Positions 18,771-27,318 of a DNA stretch of 64,000 bases are shown here, in pieces. The notes under the pieces are model-generated. The model saw only the letters and a list, made by a program, of their open reading frames with translations. It was not told the origin of the DNA and searched no databases. Within the stretch, counting starts at the first letter, position 1, and every line of letters begins with the position of its first letter. The stretch comes from Bacteroidales bacterium. Its GTDB lineage: Bacteria; Bacteroidota; Bacteroidia; Bacteroidales; UBA932. The position numbers were made by a program, and so were the translations under genes. The stretch is from contig JAFXUS010000007.1 of assembly GCA_017535125.1 (NCBI GenBank), positions 1 to 64,000 on the forward strand, read 5' to 3'.

Positions 18771-19648
18771 AGGCCAAGGTCTTTTTTCGCTTCCGGAAGC
18801 AGGTAAGGGGCCACGTCTTCGTAGGGCAGGACAAATTCAGGCATGCCGTCCACATAGGCGGCCACCTCATATTGCTGGTACGTGAGAATCAGGCCTTCCG
18901 CGCAGGGACGCGGATCCCACTGCGGCAGCGGAATCAGGCCGTCCTTCAGGTTGATGTGGTCCTCGAGCTCGCTGCCGACGGCCGCCATACGCTCCTTGAA
19001 GTACTCCAGCATGCCGTCGCGCAGCAGGGGCTGCATGGCCTCCTCGGCACCAGGTACGAAGAAATCACGGATGCGCATGCCGCCCTGCTTGTCGAAGGTC
19101 ATCGGCCCGTCGCCGATGATGCCGCCATGCGCACCGCCCATATAGACGACGCTGCGCGAATCGAAAACGGCGATCCGATCCGTCTCCCAGGTCTTCTCGA
19201 TCTTGAATTCATAGCTCCAGTCGGGGAAATCGGCGATGTACCGCTCCTTCTCCTCGTCGGTCAGTGCCTCGGATTCGCGAATCCCCTCCGAGCGCAGGTC
19301 GTACATCTCCTGCGCGAGGGCGCCGAGTTCGTCCAGCGTCTGCTGCTCATAGTAAGCGAACAGGGCCTTGGAGTCGTTGATATCCCCTTCGAAACGCGGG
19401 TAGAAGCGCCGGGTGCCATAGCTGTCGATATTGCTGAGCGCCTTGTCCATCACGTCCACGAGGGTCTGGCGCATCACGGCCGCTGCCTCGGTCGTAGCCT
19501 TGGGCAACTCGACGTAGAGGCCCATGCTTGCATGGTCGGTGGAAGGCTCACTGAAATACTGTTCGGTCTTGAGGCCCGGCGTGCCGCCGGTGCAGGACGC
19601 CGCCAGCACCAGCACGGCAGCCACCCCGAAAGCGAGGAATTTCTTCAT
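18767..19648 (-). CDS. DUF3298/RsiV-like lipoprotein
   Basis: Predicted periplasmic lipoprotein of 293 residues. The signal peptide ends with a lipobox at VLAASC (Cys19). The C-terminal two-thirds resemble DUF4163/DUF3298 proteins (RsiV-like), with the characteristic YMGGAHGG segment followed by TFDKQGGMRIRDFF. Function is not known; some relatives bind lysozyme as anti-sigma factors, but this one has no cytoplasmic domain or sigma gene beside it. The ATG at 19648 starts the signal peptide; an upstream frame extension is rejected. It leads the proBA operon and overlaps proB by ATGA. Confidence 0.75.
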   Translation of the reverse strand: MKKFLAFGVAAVLVLAASCTGGTPGLKTEQYFSEPSTDHASMGLYVELPKATTEAAAVMRQTLVDVMDKALSNIDSYGTRRFYPRFEGDINDSKALFAYYEQQTLDELGALAQEMYDLRSEGIRESEALTDEEKERYIADFPDWSYEFKIEKTWETDRIAVFDSRSVVYMGGAHGGIIGDGPMTFDKQGGMRIRDFFVPGAEEAMQPLLRDGMLEYFKERMAAVGSELEDHINLKDGLIPLPQWDPRPCAEGLILTYQQYEVAAYVDGMPEFVLPYEDVAPYLLPEAKKDLGL

Positions 19649-19668
19649 ACCAACAATAGTTACTCGCC

Positions 19669-19676
19669 CAAAGATA
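19669..19676 (-). promoter_or_regulatory. -7 box of the lipoprotein-proB-proA operon
   Basis: TATCTTTG on the minus strand, 20 bases before the lipoprotein ATG. A clear -33 TTTG is not seen. Confidence 0.45.
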
Positions 19677-19706
19677 CGTTTTTTCTCAGAAAAACGGGGC
19701 ATATAT

Positions 19707-19740
19707 ACAAAAAAAGGTCCCGGCATTCTGCCGGGACCTT
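19707..19740 (-). terminator. Intrinsic terminator of tRNA-Asn
   Basis: Eleven-base stem AGGTCCCGGCA / TGCCGGGACCT separated by a short loop. On the minus strand it is followed by a run of eight T, and it lies directly after the tRNA 3' end. Confidence 0.85.
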
Positions 19741-19744
19741 CGTG

Positions 19745-19818
19745 CTCCCCCTCGGGGACTTGAACCCAGGACCCCCTGATTAACAGTCAGGTGCTCTAAC
19801 CAACTGAGCTAAGGAGGA
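19745..19818 (-). tRNA. tRNA-Asn (anticodon GTT)
   Basis: Seventy-four bases forming a complete cloverleaf: acceptor TCCTCCT/AGGGGGA with one G-T pair, D arm GCTCAGTTGGTTAGAGC, anticodon loop CTGTTAA, T loop TTCAAGT. Discriminator base G; the CCA end is not encoded. Confidence 0.97.
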
Positions 19819-19848
19819 TTGTTGCCCGCCACTTTCGTTTTGGGATTG

Positions 19849-19879
19849 CAAATATACTGCAAAATCTTAAATGCGCAAA
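19849..19879 (-). promoter_or_regulatory. Consensus promoter of tRNA-Asn
   Basis: On the minus strand TTTG (19879-19876), 19 bases, TATATTTG (19856-19849), about 30 bases before the mature tRNA 5' end. It is back to back with the HU-like gene promoter. Confidence 0.7.
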
Positions 19880-19903
19880 GTTTTTCATCTTTTTTTTGCG
19901 CCC

Positions 19904-19935
19904 TTTGTCTATCTTCGAAAGAATTCTTACCTTTG
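19904..19935 (+). promoter_or_regulatory. Consensus promoter giving a leaderless HU-like mRNA
   Basis: TTTG (19904-19907), 20 bases, TACCTTTG (19928-19935). The ATG begins only six bases later, so transcription should start at or next to the start codon. Confidence 0.75.
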
Positions 19936-19941
19936 TGTGAT

Positions 19942-20760
19942 ATGGATATCGATCTCCTGGCAAAGATGGTGAAGGAACTGATCGTCAAGCACGATCAGGT
20001 GGGGCTGCCCGGCGTCGGCACGTTCGTCGCCGAGATGATTCCGGCCACGTTCTCCGACAAGGGGTTCACCATCAATCCCCCCTACCGGCGGCTCTCCTTC
20101 TACCCGAGCCGGCTGGAGGACAGCCTGTTGATCGATTTCTACGCCGGATCCAACCAGATTTCGCGGGAAGCGTCCTCGGCCTACATCACCCAGTACCTCG
20201 CCGAGCTGAAAGACGTGCTCCTGGAGCGCAAGACCATCGTGCTGCCCGGCCTCGGCCGGCTGCGCGCGACGCGGGAGAACGCCCTGTTCTTCGTGCCCGA
20301 CGAGGATCTGGACATCTTCCCGGCAGGCGTCGGCCTCGTGCCGGTGTCGCTGAAGAGCCATGCGGTCGAGGAGCAGGAGCCGGTCGTCATCGACGTGCCG
20401 GTGCCGACGGTCGAGGAGGGAGGAGATTCGCCGGTCAAGCCGGCGAATGACGGGGATGTCGAGCCGGCGAACGACGGGGAGGTCGAACCCGCCGAAGTTG
20501 CAAAGCCGGAGGCCGAAGCCGCAAAGCCGGCGACGGAAGAAGAGAAGCGCCCGCCCTACGACAGTGCGCCCCGCTGGATGCGGGACGACTGGCGGGAGCC
20601 GGAGCCGAAGCGTCGGTCCAGATTGATCACGCCGCTGTTGATCCTGCTGGCGCTGGCCGTGCTCGCGCTGGGCGCGTTCGTCGTCCTGGCGCGTATCGCC
20701 CCCGACTTCGTCGATTCCATCCTGTACACGCCGGACGAATTGCGGATCATCAATTATTGA
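19942..20760 (+). CDS. HU-CCDC81-like domain protein with single transmembrane helix
   Basis: Protein of 272 residues. The N-terminal ~115 residues resemble the tandem HU-like (HU-CCDC81) module of Bacteroidetes, with the phrases LPGVGTFVAEM and VLPGLGRLRAT marking the two half-repeats. A Pro/Glu-rich linker (about 130-215) follows, then a transmembrane helix (about 231-254) and a short tail. Longer relatives end in a SPOR domain that binds peptidoglycan; that domain is missing here. Residues ~160-172 (GDSPVKPANDGD) are encoded by a REP-like palindrome. The ATG at 19942 is fixed by the promoter just upstream; an extended open frame reading through the promoter is rejected. Confidence 0.75.
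   Translation: MDIDLLAKMVKELIVKHDQVGLPGVGTFVAEMIPATFSDKGFTINPPYRRLSFYPSRLEDSLLIDFYAGSNQISREASSAYITQYLAELKDVLLERKTIVLPGLGRLRATRENALFFVPDEDLDIFPAGVGLVPVSLKSHAVEEQEPVVIDVPVPTVEEGGDSPVKPANDGDVEPANDGEVEPAEVAKPEAEAAKPATEEEKRPPYDSAPRWMRDDWREPEPKRRSRLITPLLILLALAVLALGAFVVLARIAPDFVDSILYTPDELRIINY
20418..20453 (+). repeat. REP-like palindrome inside the HU-like gene
   Basis: Core inverted repeat TTCGCCGG / CCGGCGAA around a TCAAG loop. Thirty-six bases are identical to the intergenic copy at 55961-55996, and 29 of 31 core bases match the inverted copy at 59526-59556. It encodes SPVKPANDG in the disordered linker. Confidence 0.8.
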
Positions 20761-20764
20761 TGCC

Positions 20765-21337
20765 ATGATCGAGCTGATCTACCCCGCTTCCCCCGCCCCG
20801 CTGCTGAAAGGCTCCAAATGCGGCAGAGCCGCGGAAATGCTGCCCGTCGTGGACGAGCTCGGCAACGTCCGCGCCCAGGCCACCCGGGAGCTGGTGCACC
20901 ACGGCGGAGAGAAGCCGCTGCACCCGGTCGTCCACCTGCACGTCATCAACCGCAGCGGCCAGATCTATCTTCAGCAGCGCGGCCCGGACAAGGATCTGCT
21001 TCCGCTGTATTGGGACACCGCCGTGGGCGGCCACGTCGCCTACGGGGAATACATCCCGGAGGCTCTCTACCGCGAAGCCGCGGAAGAACTCGGTCTGCAT
21101 GATTTCCTGCCCCAGGGGCTCTGCCACTACGTTTTCGAATCCGCCGACGAGCGGGAGCTCGTGAACGTGTTCGCCGCCGTGGGCGAATATGCGCTCAGAC
21201 CGGATCCGTACGAACTCGCCGGCGGTCGCTTCTGGACGGTCGATGAGATCGAGGAGGCGCTCGGAAAAGGTGTCCTGACTCCCAACTTCGAAGGCGAATA
21301 CCGCCGCATCAAAAAAGCACTTCTGGCCCTTCTGTAA
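20765..21337 (+). CDS. Nudix hydrolase
   Basis: Predicted pyrophosphohydrolase of 190 residues. A perfect Nudix box (Gx5Ex7REUxEExGU) spans residues 89-111, GHVAYGEYIPEALYREAAEELGL. The N-terminal region with an early basic segment and VHLHVINRSGQIYLQQR resembles the isopentenyl-diphosphate-isomerase-like or YfcD-like branch, so the substrate is uncertain. It starts 4 bases after the HU-like gene and its stop overlaps the next gene's ATG, placing it at the head of the muropeptide-related run. Confidence 0.88.
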   Translation: MIELIYPASPAPLLKGSKCGRAAEMLPVVDELGNVRAQATRELVHHGGEKPLHPVVHLHVINRSGQIYLQQRGPDKDLLPLYWDTAVGGHVAYGEYIPEALYREAAEELGLHDFLPQGLCHYVFESADERELVNVFAAVGEYALRPDPYELAGGRFWTVDEIEEALGKGVLTPNFEGEYRRIKKALLALL

Positions 21338-23403
21338 TGCAAGAACTGCGCAAATTCATCAAAGACCAGCTCTCCATTTGGCCGCTCGCGTCGGCCAATT
21401 TCCGGGCGTTGAAGGCCGTCAAAAGCCGTGAGCTCACGGTCTACGGCCTCCCCTGCCGCATCCAGTGGAACCCGGAACGCGTTGGCTCCTCGACGGCCGA
21501 CACCTCGCCCGAGGCCATCGCCGCCCGGCCCTGCTTCCTCTGCGAGAAGAACCGGCCGCCGGAGCAGCACCATATCAAGTTCGAAGGCCGCAAGGGCCGC
21601 ACCTACAACGTCCAGATCAATCCCTACCCCATCTTCCGGGACCACCTGGTCATCGTCCGCGACGAGCATCTGCCGCAGGCCATATGGCACCACATGCCGG
21701 ACATCCTGGACTTTGCCGCCAAATACCCTGAATTCACGGCCTTCTACAACGGGCCGGCCAGCGGCGCCTCCGCGCCCGACCACCTGCATTTCCAGGCCGC
21801 GCCGCGTCACAAGATGCCGCTGGAGGAAGCCGTGGACGCATTTCTCGACGCGCCCGGCGCGCCGCTCGCTTCCGTCAAGGACGCGACGCTGTACCGCTTT
21901 CCCGGCTATTGCCGGGGCGTCTATGCACTCAAGGCGACCACTTCGAAGTCCCTGACCAAGCTCTTCTACCGCCTGCTGGACTGCTGCGACCGCCGTCCCG
22001 GCGAGACGGAGCCCAAGTTCAACATGTACACGTATGTGAAGGGGGCCGAGTGGCGCTGCTTCGTGGTGCTCCGCTCCGCGATACGCTCCCACCACTTCGA
22101 CGCCGAAGGCGCGGACCACCTGACCGTCAGCCCGGGCGCCGCGGACATGGCGGGCGTGTTCGTCACGCCCTTCCGCGAGGACTACGAAAAAGCCACGCCG
22201 GCGCTGCTGGAGGCCATCTTGGACGAGGTGACCATCCCTGCACACGAGCAGGAAATGATCGAATGGCGCCTGACGCGCAGGCAGCCCACCGTGGCCGTCG
22301 GCATCCTCGCCGCCGAGGAGATCTGTTTCGAGATCATCTCGGACGGCGCCGGCCCGCAGCGGGTGCGCTGGTGCGAGGGACGCATCGCCTACAACGGCGC
22401 ACTCTACGACGAACTGTACTTCGATTCCATCACGCGCTCGACCCTCTTCGCCGAGCCTTCCTTCATCCTGCACGACGTGGTGATCGGCATCGACTTCCAC
22501 TGGCAGCAGAAGCGCACGCTCAAGTTCGCCGGCGGCCTGAAATTCATCGTCGAGGGCGACAAGATCCGCGCGGTCAACCTCGTAGGCATGGAAGACTATC
22601 TGCTGAGCGTCATCTCCTCCGAGATGAAGTCCAGCGCCTCCGTGAATTTGCTCAAGGCGCACGCCGTCATCTCGCGCAGCTGGCTGCTGGCGCGCATGGA
22701 AGACCATTCGGCACACGACAACTTCGATGTCTGCGCAGACGACCATTGTCAACGGTATCAAGGACTTACGATGGCCGTGGGCGACAACGTCCGCACGGTC
22801 ATCGACGAGACATGGGGACAGGTGCTCCGCTATCAGGGGCAGCTCTGCGACACCCGCTACGCCAAATGCTGCGGCGGCAAGACCGAACTCTTCAGCACCT
22901 GCTGGGAAGACGTCGACTACCCCTACCTGCAGTGCGTCGACGACCCCTGGTGCGACTGCGAGAACGACGAGATCCTGTCCCAGGTCCTCAACGACTACGA
23001 CCAGCAGACGAAGGACTTCCACGACTGGACCGTCCGCTACGACGCATCCGAACTCTCCGCCCTGGTGCACGAACGCACCGGCATCGATTTCGGCGAGATC
23101 AAGGCGCTGGAGCCCATTGAACGCGGCCCGTCCGGGCGCATCAAGTACCTGCGCATCGTGGGCAGCAAGCGCACCGAGGTCGTGGGCAAGGAACTGAAGA
23201 TCCGCCGCGCGCTGAGCACTTCGCACCTCAAGAGCTCCGCCTTCGACGTGGAGCGCGACCCCGCCGGCGCGTGGATCCTCCGCGGCCGCGGCTGGGGCCA
23301 CGGCGTCGGCCTCTGCCAGATCGGCGCCGCCGTGATGGCCGCCAACGGATTCGATTACAAGCAGATACTCCAACACTATTATCCCGGCACCGATGTCGAA
23401 TAA
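21337..23403 (+). CDS. DUF4922 (HIT/GalT-like) - SpoIID/LytB fusion protein
   Basis: Protein of 688 residues with no signal peptide. Residues ~1-330 form a DUF4922-type nucleotidyltransferase/phosphorylase-like region: a CxxC pair at 66-69, HH at 78-79, FRDHLVIV and a histidine-triad-like DHLHFQ (148-153). Residues ~370-685 are a SpoIID/LytB domain, with VGMEDYLLSVISSEM, the KAHAVISRSWLL segment, and the terminal GWGHGVGLCQIGA signature. SpoIID proteins degrade or assist degradation of peptidoglycan outside the cytoplasm, whereas HIT-like enzymes act on nucleotides inside, so the combination is odd. I believe such fusions exist elsewhere in Bacteroidetes. It overlaps the permease gene by 11 bases. 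Confidence 0.8.
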   Translation: MQELRKFIKDQLSIWPLASANFRALKAVKSRELTVYGLPCRIQWNPERVGSSTADTSPEAIAARPCFLCEKNRPPEQHHIKFEGRKGRTYNVQINPYPIFRDHLVIVRDEHLPQAIWHHMPDILDFAAKYPEFTAFYNGPASGASAPDHLHFQAAPRHKMPLEEAVDAFLDAPGAPLASVKDATLYRFPGYCRGVYALKATTSKSLTKLFYRLLDCCDRRPGETEPKFNMYTYVKGAEWRCFVVLRSAIRSHHFDAEGADHLTVSPGAADMAGVFVTPFREDYEKATPALLEAILDEVTIPAHEQEMIEWRLTRRQPTVAVGILAAEEICFEIISDGAGPQRVRWCEGRIAYNGALYDELYFDSITRSTLFAEPSFILHDVVIGIDFHWQQKRTLKFAGGLKFIVEGDKIRAVNLVGMEDYLLSVISSEMKSSASVNLLKAHAVISRSWLLARMEDHSAHDNFDVCADDHCQRYQGLTMAVGDNVRTVIDETWGQVLRYQGQLCDTRYAKCCGGKTELFSTCWEDVDYPYLQCVDDPWCDCENDEILSQVLNDYDQQTKDFHDWTVRYDASELSALVHERTGIDFGEIKALEPIERGPSGRIKYLRIVGSKRTEVVGKELKIRRALSTSHLKSSAFDVERDPAGAWILRGRGWGHGVGLCQIGAAVMAANGFDYKQILQHYYPGTDVE

Positions 23404-24718
23404 GCAACTGTCCCCCTGGTGGTGGGTCCCCACGCTCTATTTCGCCGAGGGCATCCCCTACTTCATCGTCAACGTGATTTCCGTCACGATGTTCAAGCGC
23501 CTCGGCATGTCGAACGGCGACCTGGCGATGTACACCTCCCTGCTCTACCTGCCCTGGGTCATCAAGCCGCTGTGGAGTCCCTTCGTGGACGTGATCCGCA
23601 CGAAGCGCTGGTGGATCCTGCTGATGCAGCTGCTGTGCACGGCGGGCTTCGCGGCCCTCGCCCTCAGCGTCAGTCCGGACGTGTTCGGCTGGTCGCTGGT
23701 CATCTTCTACGTCATCGCCTTCGCTTCCGCGACGCACGATATCGCCGCGGACGGGTTCTATATGATCGCGCTGGACCAGAAGCGGCAGGCCGCCTTCGTG
23801 GGCATACGCAGCACCTTCTACCGCATCGCATCGGTCTTCGGACAGGGCGTCATCGTGGTGCTGGCCGGCGTGCTGGAGGAGCGCCTCGGCGTCATCCCGC
23901 GCGCCTGGAACATCACCCTGCTCGTCTGCGCCGCCCTCTTCGGCCTCATCACCCTCTGGCACGGCCGCTTCCTGCCTGTCGCGGAAAATGGCGCCGGCCG
24001 GGAGGGCTGCGGCCGCCCGAGCGAAAAAGAATCGTCCTCGCTCCGCTGCGGAAACGCCCGTTCGGCCGCACCATCCCGGTCAGGCGCGGACGTTTTCCGA
24101 GAGTTCGGGCAGGCATGGGTGACCTTTTTTAAGAAGCCGGGCGTTTGGCTGGCGATTGTGTTTATGCTGTTGTACCGCCTTCCGGAGGCGTTTTCCGTCA
24201 AGATGCTGACCCCGTTCCTGCTGGATCCCGTCGAGGCCGGCGGACTGGGGCTGAGCACGGCGCAGAGCGGACTCGTTTACGGCACCGTGGGCGTGATCGC
24301 CCTGACCGTGGGCGGCATCCTGGGCGGCCTGTTCGCCGCCAGGCACGGCCTGCGCAAATCGATGTGGCCCATGTCGATGGCGCTCGCGCTGCCCTGCGCG
24401 GTGTATCTTATTCTCGCCGCCGTGCAACCTTCCGCGCTCTGGAGCATCTTCTTATTGGTAGCCCTCGACCAGTTCGGCTACGGCTTCGGCTTCACGGCGT
24501 ACATGCTCTATATGATGCAGTTCTCCGAAGGCGGGTTCAAAACCTCGCACTACGCCATCTGCACGGCCTTCATGGCCCTCTCGATGATGGTGCCGGGCCT
24601 CTTCGCCGGCTGGATGCAGGAGGCGCTCGGCTATGTTGGATTCTTTATCGTCGTCATGATATGTTGTCTCGCCACCATTACCGTCACATTCTTTGCGCGG
24701 CGGCGCTGCTCCTCCTAG
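23393..24718 (+). CDS. AmpG-like MFS permease (muropeptide or sugar uptake)
   Basis: Inner-membrane transporter of 441 residues with about 12 predicted helices. The N-terminal phrase LYFAEGIPYFIVNVISVTMFKR and the following WVIKPLWSPFVD are typical of AmpG-type permeases that import anhydromuropeptides. The cytoplasmic loop between helices 6 and 7 (about 198-240) carries an unusual Gly/Ser/Arg-rich insert rich in C and G. The start lies inside the fusion gene, and its 3' end overlaps the next gene by 58 bases. Neighbouring SpoIID and NamZ-type genes support a cell-wall fragment substrate. Confidence 0.82.
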   Translation: MSNKQLSPWWWVPTLYFAEGIPYFIVNVISVTMFKRLGMSNGDLAMYTSLLYLPWVIKPLWSPFVDVIRTKRWWILLMQLLCTAGFAALALSVSPDVFGWSLVIFYVIAFASATHDIAADGFYMIALDQKRQAAFVGIRSTFYRIASVFGQGVIVVLAGVLEERLGVIPRAWNITLLVCAALFGLITLWHGRFLPVAENGAGREGCGRPSEKESSSLRCGNARSAAPSRSGADVFREFGQAWVTFFKKPGVWLAIVFMLLYRLPEAFSVKMLTPFLLDPVEAGGLGLSTAQSGLVYGTVGVIALTVGGILGGLFAARHGLRKSMWPMSMALALPCAVYLILAAVQPSALWSIFLLVALDQFGYGFGFTAYMLYMMQFSEGGFKTSHYAICTAFMALSMMVPGLFAGWMQEALGYVGFFIVVMICCLATITVTFFARRRCSS

Positions 24719-25926
24719 CGGTCTCCGCCTTTGCGGCCCCCCGTGTCAAACCTGGCATCGAAGTCCTGCGGGACCGCGGCTTCGCGGGCCTGGAAGGAAA
24801 ACGCGTCGGCCTGGTCACCAACCCGTCCGGCGTGGACAGCCAGCTGAATTCCACCATCGACATCCTCTTCGAGGCGCCGGGCGTCAAGTTGGTCGCCCTC
24901 TATGCCCCGGAGCACGGCGTGCGCGGGGACGTGTATGCCGGCGGCAAGGTGGAGTCCGGCAAGGACGAGCACACCGGCCTGCCGGTGCATTCCCTCTTCG
25001 GCAGCACCCGCCAGCCCACCAAAGAGATGCTCCAGGGCATCGACATCATGGTGTACGACATCCAGGACGTGGGCAGCCGCTCCTACACCTTCATCTCCAC
25101 GCTGGGGCTCGTGATGCGCACCTGCGCCGAGGTGGGCATCCCCGTAATGGTGCTCGACCGGCCGAACCCGCTGGGCGGCAACAAGGTTGAGGGCCCGCTC
25201 GTACGCGACGGCTACCATTCCTTCGTCAGCCAGTACAAGATCCCCTACGTTTACGGTCTCACCGTGGGCGAGCTGGCCACGCTCATCAACGAGGAAGGCC
25301 TCAACTGCGGCCAGAACGGCAAAGCCGCGCCGCTGAAATGCAAGCTGACCGTCGTCCCGATGGAAGGCTGGACGCGCGACATGCTGTTCAACGACACCGG
25401 CCTGCCGTGGATCCTCCCTTCGCCCAACATCCCCTATGCCGAGACGGCCATCTGCTACCCCTCCGCCGGTCTCTGCGGCGAAATGTACAACTACCTCAAC
25501 ATCGGCATCGGCTACACCCTCCCCTTCGCCACCTTCGCCGAGGAATGGGTGGACGCCGACAAGCTCAAGGAGAAGCTGGACAGCTACCACGTGCCGGGCG
25601 TGGCCTGGCGCACCATCCACTACCAGCCGATTTCCGGGCGCCTGAGCGGAAAGCTCATCCACGGCGTACAATATTATTATACCGACTACGAAGCCGCCAC
25701 CCTCACGCTCACCCAGTTCTACGTCATGCAGGCGGTCTGGGAGCTGTACCGGAAAAACCCCATTGAGGCAGGCTCAGACAGGCTTTCCATGTTCAATAAG
25801 GTTTGCGGCACAGACTTTGTCAGTAAAACGTTCGGACGGACGATGAAAGTCTCGGACATCGCAGATTTCTGGTCCGCGGACGTCCCCGCTTTCAAAGCCC
25901 TGTCCAAGAAGTACTACATTTATTAA
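24661..25926 (+). CDS. namZ: Exo-beta-N-acetylmuramidase, NamZ/DUF1343 family
   Basis: Periplasmic hydrolase of 421 residues that removes terminal MurNAc from peptidoglycan fragments, by analogy with the characterised NamZ family. The signal peptide covers about 1-26 (hydrophobic run CAAALLLLAVSAFAAP). Conserved segments are GLVTNPSGVD, LVALYAPEHGVRG, MVYDIQDVGSRSYTF, MVLDRPNPLGG and DTGLPWILPSPNIP. The ATG at 24661 is the first that gives a signal peptide; it lies 58 bases inside the permease gene in another frame. Together with the permease and the SpoIID fusion it forms a plausible muropeptide scavenging set. Confidence 0.88.
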   Translation: MLSRHHYRHILCAAALLLLAVSAFAAPRVKPGIEVLRDRGFAGLEGKRVGLVTNPSGVDSQLNSTIDILFEAPGVKLVALYAPEHGVRGDVYAGGKVESGKDEHTGLPVHSLFGSTRQPTKEMLQGIDIMVYDIQDVGSRSYTFISTLGLVMRTCAEVGIPVMVLDRPNPLGGNKVEGPLVRDGYHSFVSQYKIPYVYGLTVGELATLINEEGLNCGQNGKAAPLKCKLTVVPMEGWTRDMLFNDTGLPWILPSPNIPYAETAICYPSAGLCGEMYNYLNIGIGYTLPFATFAEEWVDADKLKEKLDSYHVPGVAWRTIHYQPISGRLSGKLIHGVQYYYTDYEAATLTLTQFYVMQAVWELYRKNPIEAGSDRLSMFNKVCGTDFVSKTFGRTMKVSDIADFWSADVPAFKALSKKYYIY

Positions 25927-25938
25927 AAACACACGATT

Positions 25939-27318
25939 ATGAAACGCTTGACCACACTCTCCCTGATCGCAGTAGCCGTAGCGGCTATGATCGCGGTCCC
26001 TGCAGACGCTCAGACCAGGGGCGGTAGCAATTCCCGCGGTGGATCGGGCGGCGGAAATGCCCGCAACAGCGGCGGCACCCGTCCTTCCTCTTCGATGTCC
26101 GCTCCGTCCTCCCAGACGAGAAGCTCCGGCCAGTCCGGAAATACCAAGGGCCTCGGCTCCGTGAACCGGAGCAGCCAGCCCGCTGCACCTTCCCATAACA
26201 CGCAGCCGCGAACCAATTCGCAGCCGCAGCAGCCCAGGACCCAGCCGTCCCAGCCCAAGACGCAGCCGTCCCAGCCGCCGCAGCAGCCCAAGGCCCAGCA
26301 GCAGCCGAGCCGGCCGCAGAACAGCCAGCCTTCCCGCAGCGGCAGCAACGTCCGCCGGCCGGAGTCTGCACCTGCTCCGCAGAATCACCAGACACCCAAC
26401 CAGCCGCAGAACCGCCAGAGCCCCAATCAGCCGGGCGGCAGCATCAACCGCAACCAGCCCCAGCCGGGCATGAGCGTCAAGCCTGACGCGCCGAGAACCG
26501 TCCGGGACCGTCCGGGCACCCCGCGCAACTTCGAGGGCGGCCGCGAGCCGCACCACATCCAGATGCACCCGGGTCCCGGCCACAACATGGAGCGCATCCC
26601 GCCGCGCCATCGCGACCCGATGCCGTACGGACGCGCGGTCCGCTTCTGGGACGGCGGACGCCACTACTTCGGCTACCGCGTCTCCTACCTGCCGAGCCGC
26701 TACACCCGGGTGGAATACTACGGGATTCCGTACTACCTGCTTGACGGCATCTACTACCGCTACTACCGCGGACACTACTATGTGAGCCGTCCTCCGTTCG
26801 GCGTCATCTTCGACGCGGTGCTGGACAACATCCTCTACAGTGTCTGCAACTTCGCCTACTACTACGACGTATACGACACGTTCCGTACGATCAACGACAA
26901 TGCGAAGACCATCGCCAGCCAGAATGCGACCATCGCGGCCAACAACGCCACGATCGCCCGCCAGAACGCGGACATCGCGCTGAACACCGACCGCGCCGCC
27001 AAGTCTCACCAGGAGGCTGACCGCCTGGGCCTGGTCCAGAGTTACGCCGACGCCGGCATGGAGTACTTCTACCAGGACGGCGTGTTCTTCATCAAGGACA
27101 AGGACGGCAAGTACGTGACCATCGTCCCGCCCGCGGGCGCCCTGGTCCGGGAACTGCCGGACGACTATGACACCATCACCCTCGACGGCGAGGAGTACTA
27201 CAAGGTGGATGACACCGTGTACAAACTCTCCATCATCGACGGTTCGCCTTACTTCGAGGTGCTCGGTCAGCTGACCGGCCCGCTCGCCCAGAAGTACGAT
27301 CTTTACGATACGCTGTAG
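25939..27318 (+). CDS. Secreted Q/P/S-rich protein with DUF6515-like domain
   Basis: Protein of 459 residues with a signal peptide (1-25). Residues ~26-200 are low complexity: Gly/Ser-rich, then Pro/Gln/Asn-rich with repeated SQP and QPQ units. Residues ~230-300 are Tyr-rich (YYGIPYYLLDGIYYRYYRG), resembling the DUF6515 group. After a hydrophobic stretch comes an Asn/Ala heptad-like segment (TIASQNATIAANNATIAR) and a beta-rich C-terminus. Probably a cell-surface or periplasmic structural protein; no enzyme motif is visible. Its stop TAG overlaps the GTG start of murI, so it is likely co-transcribed with it. Confidence 0.65.
   Translation: MKRLTTLSLIAVAVAAMIAVPADAQTRGGSNSRGGSGGGNARNSGGTRPSSSMSAPSSQTRSSGQSGNTKGLGSVNRSSQPAAPSHNTQPRTNSQPQQPRTQPSQPKTQPSQPPQQPKAQQQPSRPQNSQPSRSGSNVRRPESAPAPQNHQTPNQPQNRQSPNQPGGSINRNQPQPGMSVKPDAPRTVRDRPGTPRNFEGGREPHHIQMHPGPGHNMERIPPRHRDPMPYGRAVRFWDGGRHYFGYRVSYLPSRYTRVEYYGIPYYLLDGIYYRYYRGHYYVSRPPFGVIFDAVLDNILYSVCNFAYYYDVYDTFRTINDNAKTIASQNATIAANNATIARQNADIALNTDRAAKSHQEADRLGLVQSYADAGMEYFYQDGVFFIKDKDGKYVTIVPPAGALVRELPDDYDTITLDGEEYYKVDDTVYKLSIIDGSPYFEVLGQLTGPLAQKYDLYDTL

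Noticed and set aside
20418..20460. Possible CRISPR-like or tandem repeat in the HU-like gene
   Set aside because: Only one full palindrome and a short partial repeat; no regular spacers. It belongs to a dispersed palindrome family.
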